A stretch of 64,000 nt of DNA from Liriodendron chinense (lineage: Eukaryota; Streptophyta; Magnoliopsida; Magnoliales; Magnoliaceae). Numbering within the stretch: the first letter of the stretch is position 1; every line of letters begins with the position of its first letter. The notes beneath the pieces are model-generated. The model was not told the origin of the DNA and searched no databases. It worked only from the letters and a program-made list of their open reading frames with translations. Where the stretch lies: assembly GCA_003013855.2 (NCBI GenBank), contig ML058372.1, positions 372,001-436,000 on the forward strand. Reading direction: 5' to 3'. Both the position numbers and the translations under genes were made by a program. Below are positions 1 through 10,430 of this stretch, piece by piece.

Positions 1-2192
1 GATCAGTGATTTTCCGTTTTAAATGTGGACTGCGGACTATTTTTGTTTGAAGGCCATTGATTAGATGGACAGCATTATCTTATTAGTTTGATTTTTTTTT
101 TTGCATATGTTGGTCTAGTAATTCAGTAGGTAACTTCATGTTTATCGGTTTTGGATGCATTAATTTCTTTCTGAATTGAGTTGATTTTTTTTTCAATTTT
201 ACAAATTCAACTGGATGGTGTTTGTTTTGGTCTTTATATTTTTTAAAATGTGAATATTACATCTTCTTCTACTTTTTTTGTTTTGGTCTTTATCTTATTT
301 AAATGTGCCCTTTGGCTAGTCTAGGTTCCACATGTGGGCACTGTCCATACTTGTAAACCCTTGTGGCCTTCGCAATTGAATTCTTGGTTAGTTTTCTCTA
401 CTTTAGCAAGTTTTACGTAATGAGTTGCAAGAAGCCTAGGTAAGTAACAAGTTCCATAATTAGCAAAGAGTTCTAGTTTACTTTCCATTTTTTTATAGTT
501 TCTTAGATCATTGTGCTATTAACTTTAGAAGTTCTCTCTTAGCCTATGGTTGTTTCAGGAGGTAGAATTTACAATTCACAACATACAGTAGTTTTTCTGG
601 GATTTTATTTCTGCACCCATACTGCATTGAGGTTTCCGAAATTTCTTTTTCCTTTTTTTTATATTGCCTTGTGTCAATTTGGTAGAAAAGAAAGTTCCAT
701 ATCCTCGGAAATTGGATTTTGGGCCCATATGCTGATCATTGGTACTGCTTGGGATTTCATTTGTTTGTTTGTTTTGTTTGCAACCATATTTATTGATCCA
801 ACAAAGAAAAAGCGCAGTTAATCAGTTTTCTGTTCCATTTCATCAAATGGTTGTCGTTCCCTTCCACTTTTATCAGTTCCTAAAGCATCGGGTATTTTCT
901 TACATCTGTTGTATTGTATATTTTTATTCACACTAAATCACATGATATATTGGATTGATTATTATAAGCCAGAATCTAAATTTATTTCAATTGAAATAAC
1001 TTATTCACACTAAAATCACAGATATATTGGATTGATTACTATACAGCCAGAATCTAAATTTATTTCAATTGAAATAACATGGGTTTCTTAAAAAAATATC
1101 AAAACCACTCTTCCCATACACATTCTGGCACATATGATCGACATCTTCCATGATTCTGGTTGTTCATCCAGCGAGTAGTCATTTGTCATTTGAACATGTG
1201 CCTGCATTTGGATGCACAGGCTTCACGATGTGTGGAATTAGCAAACCTCATAGTCAAACCAACCGATTAGGGATATTGTTACTCAAGGGAATTGAGGGAG
1301 GGGAGCGAAGTTGTATAAAAGCTAATGTTGATAGATCTCAAAGTTCAAAATTCTCTCTCTGAATTGAATCTATGACCATTGTTTTTTTCTTTTTCTTCTC
1401 TTTTTTTTCCTCTAGAATCTTCAGCCCATCAAGAATTCAATGGATTGACAGAATGTAGGACCAGATTTGGCACACAAAAAAAAAAAAAAAAAAAAAACCA
1501 CCAATGAGGGCCTTTTTGTTAGATTCTCTACATTTATATTAGATCTCTAGTGTTCTTCTAATTTTATTTTCATTTTCATATTATACTGAGTTTTTTTTAT
1601 TCCGGATTTATTTATAAAGCATTTGGTCATGTTTATGTCAATTGTTCTGATTCTACCCTTACTTTCTAGTTAAGAATGTATTGCTGAATCACATTGTGTA
1701 GGCAATTTTCCTAGACTGAGATATCCTTCTCCTCAGTGAAAATGATTTACGCACTCGTATTTGTTTCAGACCTGGGTCTTGTTGATGCCCCTTTCACAGT
1801 ATAGAAAAATAAATTTCATTTTTGTGACAAAAATGGATCTCTTTTATGTGCTATTGGAAAGAAACAGCTCTTTGATTTTTCATGCAAGTATCATCTATTG
1901 TTCATGAGCATATTTCTTAGATTTACGCTGATAGGATGATCCAATCCATCCCTGATTTGGCATTATTTTCTATAGCTAATCCTTTACTATGACATGGGTG
2001 GGATGGCTACGATTGCCTAACAAAAGTAATTCTTTAGAATCATAAGAAATCAATGAAGCTCATTAACAAATTATTTGGATCAAATTGTTGATTGGACCTA
2101 TTTTCGTGTAAATGATCTTGGCTTTTGTTTAACTTTCTTGAGCCATTTAACGGGCGGAGAAGATTGCCACCCTGGTTAATGCGGCCCATGTG

Positions 2193-2378
2193 ATGTGTTA
2201 AGCCTATAATTGTATATATTTATCCTTAATTCCATGCTCGAATTACATGAAATTATGTGTTAAGCCTATAATTGTATATATTTATCCTTAATTCCATGCT
2301 CAAATTACATGAAATTATGTGTTAAGCCTATAATTGTATATATTTATCCTTAATTCCATGCTCAAATTACATGAAATT
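2193..2378 (+). repeat. Three 62-bp tandem repeats at an LTR 5' end
   Basis: Units begin at 2193, 2255 and 2317, and a partial fourth begins at 2379. Each carries the LTR start TGTTAAGCCTATAATTG. The same triplication is at 48404-48589. The related solo LTR at 14882 has only one such start, so the LTR terminus itself has been multiplied. Confidence 0.9.
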
Positions 2379-2807
2379 ATGTGTTTAAAGGACTTTAAGT
2401 TTTTTTTATAATCATAGGGAATTGAGAGTGAATGGAGAGGATGGAGTTAATTTCACACCTTTAGAGACACTAAAAAGTCAAGCTAAGTCAGGACAAAGTG
2501 GCAAAGAAAGAAGGAAAAATGAAGAAAGAAAGATTCTAGAAGAAATTCCAAAGAAACAAGAAAAATAGGTCCGTCAGCCGACCTACGGTCGACTAATGCC
2601 CACCATTGGCCAACTGATGAAGGCTGTTGACTGGCCAAAATTTAGATTTTTTTGGGTCTAACCTTAGGACAAAAATTATCCCTGACGGCAGGCTTAATGG
2701 ATTCTGTTGATCGGCCGACCTACGGTCGACAGATGGATCCTGTCGGTAGGCCAACAATGTACATGAAGTTCAAAAATTGATCATTTTCCAATTAATCGAC
2801 CTAACGG
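2196..2807 (+). repeat. Athila-like LTR, 5' part (family L3), left copy
   Basis: It starts TGTTAAGCC and resembles the solo LTR beginning TGTTGAGC at 14882, including the purine-rich AAAGAAAGAAGG stretch and a following GC-rich section with CCGACC...GGTCGAC motifs (2573-2750). The rest of this LTR is present here only as the complemented block 2808-4956. The intact counterpart runs from 48407. Confidence 0.75.
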
Positions 2808-4956
2808 AGCTGGTTGTGAGGGATAGCCGTTCGACTGTTGGTTGTATTCACGCATTTAACAATGCGTTGTCTCTCCGCCACACTTAAAAAGATAAATTTC
2901 CCCCCCGAAGGGAAGAGAAGATTTCCATAGATCCTGCATTTCCTTCCATCTCTTCGAAGCCACCTTCTCAAGATGAATTTCAAAAAGAATAAAGTCGTTC
3001 AAAATCTCAAAAGTAGAAAAAGACTTTAAAATCAAGTTCCTATAATCTCTATTTGATTTTAGAGAATCGATCTCGATTCTCCACTTCGAACATCAAGTAA
3101 AAAATACAAAACTAAGTCGGATACAAATCAAAATACGAAACTAATACTTGAACCAAATTAAGGTCAAATTTATTTTAAAATCAAAATCAAGAAGAAACTA
3201 GATAACTACTGAGACCCCAGTAAACTACGAATCTCCAACTTAGATCAAAGAATTAATAAAACGTTACAAATTTATATATTTAAGTAATTAGATAATATCT
3301 GAGGCCCGAACCATCTAATAAACTTAAGGGACACTAGATCTTGAACCATAAATTACACCCTTAATAGTTTTGGTTTCAAGCATAAGAAAACAACTTACAC
3401 TTATCTCTCTTAACAATAACTATTACCAAATTATTTTAAATTCAATACCAAGATGAAATTAGATTACTGTCTTAATCTCCCTTCCGTACTAATACTAGAA
3501 TGGACAAAATATCTTCCTAACCAGACATATTAAGTCTCTTAACCTAAGGGATACTGGTTATGAAATCAAGAATTCCTCCCTTGATATAGTTACCTACAAG
3601 ATCATACAATCTAATAACTAATACTAAATTAATGAGATAAAAGGTCGACCTATCCTACCCTGAGATTAAGGTTAATTCAATAATTATTTAGATAACTTAG
3701 TACATAATTCTTACCGATATTCACCTAGCAATCGCGAGATCACGGAAATTGGGTAACTAAATGAAAATTAAGGTCAAAAGTTTTGTTGCGTGAGTTAAAG
3801 TTAAAAGTCTCTATCAACAATTAAGATTTTAACGTGTCCCATCAGATTGTGCTGTGAGATGCGAAATGCATGCTTTGGAACGCCTCGAAATATCTTGATA
3901 CCGATTCAGGATTTCTCCCCCCACTAATCCTGACAAATTTTTAGAGAAAATTTTGAAGAACAGATTAATTTGATTAATCATTAATATTTGATTAATTCGT
4001 TATTGTAAATCGGTAGTTCGAATTCACCCAGGTTAGTGTTCCGATCGTATATTAACCGTTAATTTGTTGTATAGGATTTTACATATCTATTAGTTTACTA
4101 ATTCGATTAGTTCTTGGATTAGATACGTTGGATACATCTGACATACTCTTATCTAGTATTCCGAGTTCAGATGTGATGAATCATTTTCATGTAGAACACA
4201 CACCTACACAGATTAATCACGGATTGTATGTAAGAATAGTTCGTAAGTATTAATTTTTAATTTGTATGTTACGATTCTATTGTTACACGAGTTTAGTTAG
4301 TGTTTGTGTTCGTACATATCACCAAACTGAAACCCAGATGAGGTGAGGGCCAAGTTCATGAGTAGGGAATTCCTGTAGCCGTAAGTGATCCCTCAAATTT
4401 AGTTCATGGAGGGTTGGATCCATAAAGTTTAGCCAAGGTGGGATGGTCCCAAACTGTTCCAAGGAGAGTTGGATACTGCCTCTAAAATGACCAAGTAGAG
4501 GGTTGGTTCTATAAATGCCCAATGTAGGTTGGGTAATCAAATTGTTCCTAGGAGGGATGGGAATTCGAGATTAAGATTTTGGATCATATGCGAGGGCGGC
4601 CTCCGAGGGGTGCCTCTGAACTAGCTCAAACATTTAGGTTTGAGAGTGTGAGTTAGGAGGTGCTTCTTCCTCACGTTGGCCTGAGAGTTTAACTGTTGAA
4701 TGAACAGCCTACTCGGGGAACAAATCGTGTAAGAACCCAACAAACTAGAAAAGAGAAAGTACGAAATTAGTCGAGGGGAAACGAGAGGGCTAGCACAACG
4801 GTAACGTAATGGTTATGGAGTCGAGGTGGCTAGTTAGCAGAACGTAAACTAGAAGAACTCTACGGGTTCCACTATACTCTACTACACTTAAGAGACGTTG
4901 ATCACCCTCAACCAACAGGTCTCCTTAAGGTGGATTATCCTAGAAATCTTTCCAAG
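2808..4956. other. Complement-without-reversal copy of 49020-51182
   Basis: Swapping A/T and C/G while keeping left-to-right order turns this block into 49020-51182. I checked this at both ends and at several interior points. For example, TGGTTGTGAGGGATAGCCG at 2811 is the base-by-base complement of ACCAACACTCCCTATCGGC at 49023, and GTGGATTATCC at 4930 complements CACCTAATAGG. Only small indels interrupt it (2149 versus 2163 bases). The partner contains a normal Athila-like LTR with a nested L2 LTR, so this copy is the abnormal one. No replication, repair or transposition pathway makes a parallel complement. A strand-handling error in assembly or file processing is the likely cause. ORFs read inside it have no meaning. 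Confidence 0.95.
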
Positions 4957-7900
4957 CTACACCAATCATCAATGCAATCATCTCTGGTGCCGTATCGGAG
5001 GAGACATGAGCATCATTCAAGGTCTTGGCAAACATTTCTCGGTGTATGCGAGATGTGCAGAGTAGCTCCCATACTGAGATTTGTGCAGGGATTGACTTGA
5101 GCTGAGTTGCTACATCGTATGCGGCTTCATTTTTGTTGCCGAGGCCTGAGAGGACGCCTTTGGGATCTCCTCTGTTTTGATTATCTCTTCGGATGCAACG
5201 CCCGTTGGGATTCATGTTTCCCACTTCCGCACATTCTGGATAGTGCCATGGAACCTCTTTGTAGTTTTCCTCCCTTTTGCCTTCTAGGACCACTGGTTCT
5301 TGCAACGGTGCTGGTGTGGGTACCAGATCTTCCTCGTATAGAGCTTTTGCCTTGAGAACTACATTGTTGCCTGTGCTGAAGGGGTAGTATCGAGGCTTGT
5401 CTTCATAGACCACATAAGGTCGTGGTCCTGGCTTGACTGTTCCTGGGGCAGGAGGCTCCCATGGAATGAATACTGGTCCTCTTGATATGGCAGGAGGTTT
5501 CTCTGTTCGTCCGAGCTGCCGTAGCGTGATTGATATGCCTCCGGGACTTGCCCCTTGCAATATGACAGGCTTGACTGGAAGAGCTCCTTCCAAGACAACG
5601 GGCTCTTGCTGCTGATGAGTGTAATCCTTCCATTGCGGATTGGATTGTTCTGGAGTTGCCCCTTGCAAGATGACAGGTTCGCATGTGGGCTCAATGTATG
5701 ATTGTGCTCCTTCCAGGACGACTGGTTCCCAGCTTGAATGGTTGTAAGGTGCCCCTTGAACAACTGGTATATCATATGGAGGTGCTCCTTCAAGCACTAC
5801 TGGCTCGGAGATTGAAGGAAGAAAGGGACTTGCCCCTTGCAAGACTGGAGGAGGATTTGTTGGCTCATAAGTGTAGGCATGAATGGACTGAATAGGGGAG
5901 AAGAAGCGATCGATATGGTCCCCTTCTTCTATACTATTGACGGCAGGGCCACGGGATGAACTGGGGTCTGTTGGATGCTGAGGCAGAGGATTCTGAAGGA
6001 TATTAGTGGAAGCTGCTGGAGAAGTTCCAGGAACCGAGATGACGATCTTTCGGTCGTCGATCAGATCCTGTATGGCATTCTTCAAAGTATAGCATCGGTC
6101 AGTGGCGTGGCCACGCCCTTGATGGTAGGCACAGTACTCATTTTCTCGGTAATTCGGAGGCAGAGGATGAGGCGGAGGCCTAGGTGTCATCAGAGTGAGT
6201 AACTGCTTTTGTACCAGCGTAGTCATGATTTGACTAAGTGGTTGACTGAGTGGAGTGAACTTCCTGAACTCCCTGTAATTCTGCCTGTTCTGGTATGAGT
6301 ATTGGCCATTTCCCCTGAACTGCTGCTGTTGTCGAGGTGGCTGTGGCTGAGGATTCGGTTGTGGCTGATATCGCTGAGGCTGATGCTGAACTTGATTCTG
6401 CTGATACTGTTGACGTCCTTGTGGGGGAGCACGTTGATTTTCTTGAGCAGCGGTGTTGATGTTGTTTACCTCTGTTGGGCGGGGAGGAGAACCATTGCGG
6501 TTTCCATTCCCGTGCCCGATAGGTCTTCCTTCCAGTCTGTTCCTCTTCACTGGAGTGGCTTGATGAGGCCATGGGGAGATCGTCCCGGCCCGGATTCCTG
6601 CTTCAACTTGCTCTCCAGCACGGATCAATTGTGAGAAATTCGCATATGGATGCGAGATGAGATACCCAGATATGCCTGGGTATGTTGAATGAACAATCAT
6701 GGAGATTTGTTCTTCATCGTCGATGGGTGTCCGCATTCTGGCTGCCATAGCTCGCCAACGTCCCACATAAGCTGATAGTGTTTCATCACTCCTTTGCCTG
6801 AGTGCTGCAAGGTCGGCTCTTCTGGGTGCCATGTTGAGATTATATGCGAATCTGTCGACGAAAGCCTGGGAGAGCTGTTCCCATGTTCTGATGCGGTGGC
6901 AGTCCAATGAAGTGTACCAATCTAGGGCATCGCCCTTCAGAGATTTTTGGAACAATCGAATGAGGGCCCCTTCGTTTCCTGAGACTGCACTCAGCTCTCC
7001 ACAGAAGGCCTTGAGATGTGCTGTGGGACAACCGCTGCCGTCGTATCTTTTGAACTTTGGAACCTCAAAGTTTTGAGGTACCTGAGCATCTGGGAAAGGA
7101 CACAAGTCTCTGAACTTGGTCGAAGGTAAGTCGATTCCTTGCTGTCGCTGAAGCTGATTTTGCAAGATCTGGAACTGCTCCCGCAACTCGTCCAGTCCTG
7201 AGTGATCTGTTCGAGCGACTGGTGCCTCCTGGAATAAGGCACGTTCTTCTTTGGCATAGTGGTCGATGTCTTCGACCCTATGGGCTTGCTGAAAAGCAAC
7301 CGCGGGTTGCTGAAATTGATTTGATGACTGAACTGGATTCTGATGAACTTGTGCTTGAAATGATGGTAACTGAACTGGAGACTGTACTGAAGGTTGAACT
7401 GGAACTTGCTGGAAATTGACTGGATTTTGCTGAATTGAAGATTGCTGGAAATTAACTGGATTTTGCTGAATTGAAGATTGCTGGAAATTAACTGGGATCC
7501 CATCGGCGGGGATGTGCTGGAATTGAAAAGTGCTCCTGTTTGCAGGAGGCTGAGATGCTGGGAAGTGACCCCCTTGTTGGGTATTCGCCACTGTCCGCTG
7601 ATTGATGTGGGCTTGACACTGACCCCCATTGTGGGCATTCGCCAGTGCTGTCCCTGTTGCTGGAAATTGAATTGAAATCCCATCGGCGGGGATGTGCTGA
7701 AATTGAAAAGGTGTCCCATCGGCGAGGACATGCTGAGATCTACTGAGATTGTTGTTTGCAAGATTGACTGGAAGCTGACTAGATGTTCCTGCAACGGAAG
7801 TGCTCTGAGATGGCCTTGTCGTCGCAGGAAGATACTGAGAAGGATGCCCCATAGCGAAGGGCTGAGATGGCTGCTGTCGGTAGTCTTGGGCAGACTCCGA

Positions 7901-8158
7901 TGGTTGTGCTTGATTTGAACTGGAGGCCAGGAGGACCCGGCATGGTTGCTGAGAGTGCTGAACTAGGCCAACTTGATTGTTGGCTGCTGCGGTGGCTTGT
8001 GTTTGCATGAATTGCAAGAGCATTTCTTGCATTGCTCTCATTCCTTGTGCCAATTCTTGTATGATTGGCGTATTGTCAACGGGCTGTTGCGCTGGAGGTT
8101 GCGCTTCGGCTATTTCGAGAGCAGGGAAGTGATGAGTTTCTTCTTCGTGGTCGGACAT
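4940..8158 (-). CDS. gag: Tat/Ogre-like retrotransposon Gag, cut off at an abnormal junction
   Basis: This is the capsid/nucleocapsid protein of a Ty3/gypsy element, which packages retrotransposon RNA in cytoplasmic particles. The 1072-residue frame starts at an ATG 269 bases after a tRNA-Arg primer site. The N-terminal third is Gln/Pro-rich, with tandem QFQHIPADG and QQNPVNFQQSS repeats. A Retrotrans_gag-type core spans about residues 390-520 (ALIRLFQKSLKGDALDWY, WRAMAARM). A CxYHxxxGHxTxxC zinc motif lies near residues 675-690. The C-terminal part repeats EPVVLEGA/VLQGAS. The related frame at 57916-60675 supports the family. The last five or so codons and the stop lie inside the complement-only block, so the natural C-terminus, pol and 3' LTR are missing. 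I place it in Tat/Ogre from the primer site and zinc motif. Confidence 0.85.
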   Translation of the reverse strand: MSDHEEETHHFPALEIAEAQPPAQQPVDNTPIIQELAQGMRAMQEMLLQFMQTQATAAANNQVGLVQHSQQPCRVLLASSSNQAQPSESAQDYRQQPSQPFAMGHPSQYLPATTRPSQSTSVAGTSSQLPVNLANNNLSRSQHVLADGTPFQFQHIPADGISIQFPATGTALANAHNGGQCQAHINQRTVANTQQGGHFPASQPPANRSTFQFQHIPADGIPVNFQQSSIQQNPVNFQQSSIQQNPVNFQQVPVQPSVQSPVQLPSFQAQVHQNPVQSSNQFQQPAVAFQQAHRVEDIDHYAKEERALFQEAPVARTDHSGLDELREQFQILQNQLQRQQGIDLPSTKFRDLCPFPDAQVPQNFEVPKFKRYDGSGCPTAHLKAFCGELSAVSGNEGALIRLFQKSLKGDALDWYTSLDCHRIRTWEQLSQAFVDRFAYNLNMAPRRADLAALRQRSDETLSAYVGRWRAMAARMRTPIDDEEQISMIVHSTYPGISGYLISHPYANFSQLIRAGEQVEAGIRAGTISPWPHQATPVKRNRLEGRPIGHGNGNRNGSPPRPTEVNNINTAAQENQRAPPQGRQQYQQNQVQHQPQRYQPQPNPQPQPPRQQQQFRGNGQYSYQNRQNYREFRKFTPLSQPLSQIMTTLVQKQLLTLMTPRPPPHPLPPNYRENEYCAYHQGRGHATDRCYTLKNAIQDLIDDRKIVISVPGTSPAASTNILQNPLPQHPTDPSSSRGPAVNSIEEGDHIDRFFSPIQSIHAYTYEPTNPPPVLQGASPFLPSISEPVVLEGAPPYDIPVVQGAPYNHSSWEPVVLEGAQSYIEPTCEPVILQGATPEQSNPQWKDYTHQQQEPVVLEGALPVKPVILQGASPGGISITLRQLGRTEKPPAISRGPVFIPWEPPAPGTVKPGPRPYVVYEDKPRYYPFSTGNNVVLKAKALYEEDLVPTPAPLQEPVVLEGKREENYKEVPWHYPECAEVGNMNPNGRCIRRDNQNRGDPKGVLSGLGNKNEAAYDVATQLKSIPAQISVWELLCTSRIHREMFAKTLNDAHVSSDTAPEMIALMIGVAWKDF

Positions 8159-8426
8159 GGCTTGCTGAGCTCGAGTGCGGATTATGCTGCGGAAGGGAAG
8201 TTGTCTCCGCGTACGTTGAGCCCGAGGAGGCGCAATGGTGAGGATTATACTCTTTTTGGGTTTTGGGATTTTCTTTTTTTTTTGTTTTGGAATTTTCTTT
8301 TTTTTTTTTTTTTGAGTTTGGGTTTGGGTAGAATGCTATGCAGATGAGATTGTATGAGGATTAATGACTTTCAAGTACGGGAAGGATTCTGTTTTCAAGT
8401 CGGATCACGACTGGTGGGACTAGCTT
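8159..8426 (-). other. Untranslated leader of the minus-strand Tat/Ogre-like element
   Basis: This lies between the primer site and the gag ATG. It contains T-runs on the plus strand and no reading frame of its own. It corresponds to 57705-57915 of the plus-strand relative. Confidence 0.6.
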
Positions 8427-8445
8427 ATCCCCAGCGGAGTCGCCA
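8427..8445 (-). other. Primer-binding site, tRNA-Arg type
   Basis: On the minus strand it reads TGGCGACTCCGCTGGGGAT, the reverse complement of the 3' end (with CCA) of a plant tRNA-Arg as I recall it. It sits 3 bases inside the LTR end at 8449. Ogre-type elements are known for tRNA-Arg priming. Confidence 0.85.
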
Positions 8446-9349
8446 TTCTGTGGACCCTCGCCGATTTTCCCGCGCTCCCACACGACGTCGTTCTCCCTTT
8501 CCTTTCGGAAGAAGAAGAAGAAGAAGAAGAAGTGCGAAATTGCCGTTTGTGCCACTGGCTTGCCTCGTTCTCGAGGGCTTTGTTTGGTTGTTGTGTTAAG
8601 CTGGATATGTTTAAATGAGTTTATATAAGACCAGAGTCGCCACTAGCCAGTTACTTCGAATCTACAGTCGGCTAGACCCCGTATAAACGTTAGAGAAGGG
8701 GATCTGAAGATCCTTTCCTCTAAAATGACTCCTGTTGATCTGCGGTCAGAGATTCAAGGTAAGGGATCACGGTTACAGGGTGGGAAGAGGTTAAGCACCC
8801 CACACACTGCCCGTACCGAAGTACGGTCTCTACTTCACAGAATCGATCGAATACTTGAAAGTCTAATTTAATCCTCGTATATTCTCATGAATGACATGAT
8901 GCATGAATGCGGGTCTGAACAGTAAGAGTTTCTGATGGGCAGCTTCCAACAACGGGCAAGCCCAGAGCATACGCTCGAACTGACAGGTGCTTAATATAAA
9001 GACATATGCATGTGTGTTTGAGTAATCAAGGTGCTTGTAGTGAAGCAGGGGGGTTGGAAGGAAAGTAAATGTTGCACTTATGCTAGATGCAAATGAGATG
9101 ATGCTGGAAAAAGAGTAGCTGGATGGACGGAGGTGTCGCAAGGGTTTGCTTCGAGTGGCTGGATCAAGATTTGGATGGCTTGAGAGGCTTGGACCAGTGG
9201 TCAGGCTGGGCTGGACCAGGGCTAGACTCTCCTCACTCGGGCTCTCCTTGGTGGAAAGATGGGCTAAGGGTGGAAAAGGGTGACTCAGACGGTCGGGCTC
9301 TCTCTGGCTGAGTGGACTCGAATGGCTTGAAATGAGAAGGGGAGGGGGG

Positions 9350-9357
9350 TATTTATA
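9350..9357 (-). promoter_or_regulatory. LTR TATA box
   Basis: It reads TATAAATA on the minus strand in the context GCTATAAATACCCC. The same context recurs at 56646 in the sister LTR, supporting an LTR core promoter. Confidence 0.65.
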
Positions 9358-9469
9358 GCAGCGGACAATGGCAGATTGCGTAATTTTGTCCGGGCGGCCT
9401 GCCATGGGCCGCCCGTACGGCCGCTCCTCGGTTTCCAGCGAGTACGGCCGTTCCCTCGGGGCTACTGTT

Positions 9470-9625
9470 GGACTCGCTGGTCGACTCAGTGAGTTGACTC
9501 AGCGGGTCGACTCGGTGGTTTGACTCGACGGGTTGACTCGACGGGTTGACTCGGTGTTTTGACTCGACGGGTTGACTCGACGGGTTGACTCAGCGGGTTA
9601 ACTCAGCGAGTTGACTCAGTGAGTT
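9470..9625. repeat. GACTCNNNGGGTT short tandem repeats in the LTR
   Basis: About ten degenerate copies of a roughly 15-bp unit (GGTTGACTCGACGGGTTGAC type). The equivalent array in the other LTR is at 56425-56545. Copy number and register differ between the two. Confidence 0.8.
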
Positions 9626-9841
9626 TGACTTTTTTTTGGTCTTTTTTACTGGACTTTTTTATGGGGGGTTTTTCAGGGTGGTGTTTAGGACTGGGTTGAC
9701 TGGGTTTAGGCTTGAACTGGGCTATGGAATGGGGCTTACAAGGGTGAGTTTGGCTGAGTTTGGACTTGGGATTTGGGGGTATGGTCCTCCGTTCAACCAG
9801 CTATCTCTACCAGCAGTGTAGCCGAAGGTGGGGTGTCTACA

Positions 9842-10430
9842 ATTAGTCACTACGAGCACTTTGATTATTCAAACACACAGCATGCATCTCGCATAAAGCA
9901 CCTGTTAGTTCGAACGTATGCTTTGGGCTTGCCTATTAATGGAAACCTGCCCATCAGAAACTCTTACTGTTCAGACCTGCATTCATGCATCATGTCATCC
10001 ATGAGAATGTTTGGGGATTAAAATAGACTTTCAAGTGTTAGTTCGATTCTATGAAGTAGAGACCGTACTTCGGTACGGGCAGTGTGTGGGGTGCTTAACC
10101 TCTTCCCATCTTGTAACCGTGATCCCTTACCTCGAATCTCTAACCGCAGATCAAATTGAGTCATTTTAGAGAAAGGAATCTTCGGATCCCCTTCTCTAAC
10201 ATTTCTACGGGGTCTAGCCGACTTTAGGTTTGAAGTAACTGGCTAGTGGCAACTCTGGTCTTATATAAACTCATCTAAACACATCCAGCTTAACACGACA
10301 ACCAAACAAAGCCCTCGAGAATGAGGCAAGCCAGTGGCACAAACAGCGATTCGCGCGCACGCATCTTCTTCTTTTTCCAAAAGGAAAGAGAGAACGTCGA
10401 CGGGAGTGCGGAACGGGGAGGGTCTACAGT
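9842..10430 (+). repeat. 3' fragment of a Tat/Ogre-like LTR
   Basis: It matches 57091-57682 and ends at the expected LTR terminus GGTCTACA at 10430, followed by unrelated L2 sequence. The 5' part is missing. It lies head-to-head with the LTR at 8449-9841, giving an inverted LTR pair with no spacer. Either one element inserted into the other, or the junction comes from rearrangement or misassembly. Confidence 0.8.

Larger units (their letters stand above)
1..2807 (+). repeat. Long direct duplication, copy 1 (partner 46213-49019)
   Basis: Base-by-base reading shows the same sequence here and at 46213-49019, starting at the first base of the window, so the true left end may lie outside. Most differences are single-base changes in homopolymer length (for example the T-run near 105, TTTTGG versus TTTGG near 150, the A-run near 811, the C-run near 1790). 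The block is AT-rich, and its short ORFs change frame between the copies, so I see no gene. From 2196 it contains the start of an Athila-like LTR. Direct identity stops at 2807, where the complement-only block begins. Confidence 0.93.
8449..9841 (-). repeat. 5' LTR of the minus-strand Tat/Ogre-like element
   Basis: On the minus strand it begins TGTAGACACCCC (9841 side) and ends CCACA at 8449, next to the primer site. It is about 1393 bp and matches the plus-strand LTR at 56209-57682. It includes a GC-rich inverted repeat (about 9390-9415), GACTC-rich tandem repeats and a TATA box. Its outer end abuts an oppositely oriented LTR fragment with no clear TSD. Confidence 0.88.

Noticed and set aside
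546..821. Small ORF repeated at 46753-47091
   Set aside because: It is the same sequence in both duplicate copies, but the frame changes with an A-run length difference. It has no domain and an AT-rich setting.
2801..2983. Minus-strand 60-residue ORF
   Set aside because: It lies almost wholly in the complement-only block, so its reading is meaningless.
4319..4540. Minus-strand 73-residue ORF
   Set aside because: It is inside the complement-only block. The corresponding LTR sequence at 50540-50770 is non-coding.
5359..7794. Long overlapping ORFs antisense to, or in other frames of, the minus-strand gag
   Set aside because: They are shadows created by the Gln/Pro-rich repeated codons of gag.
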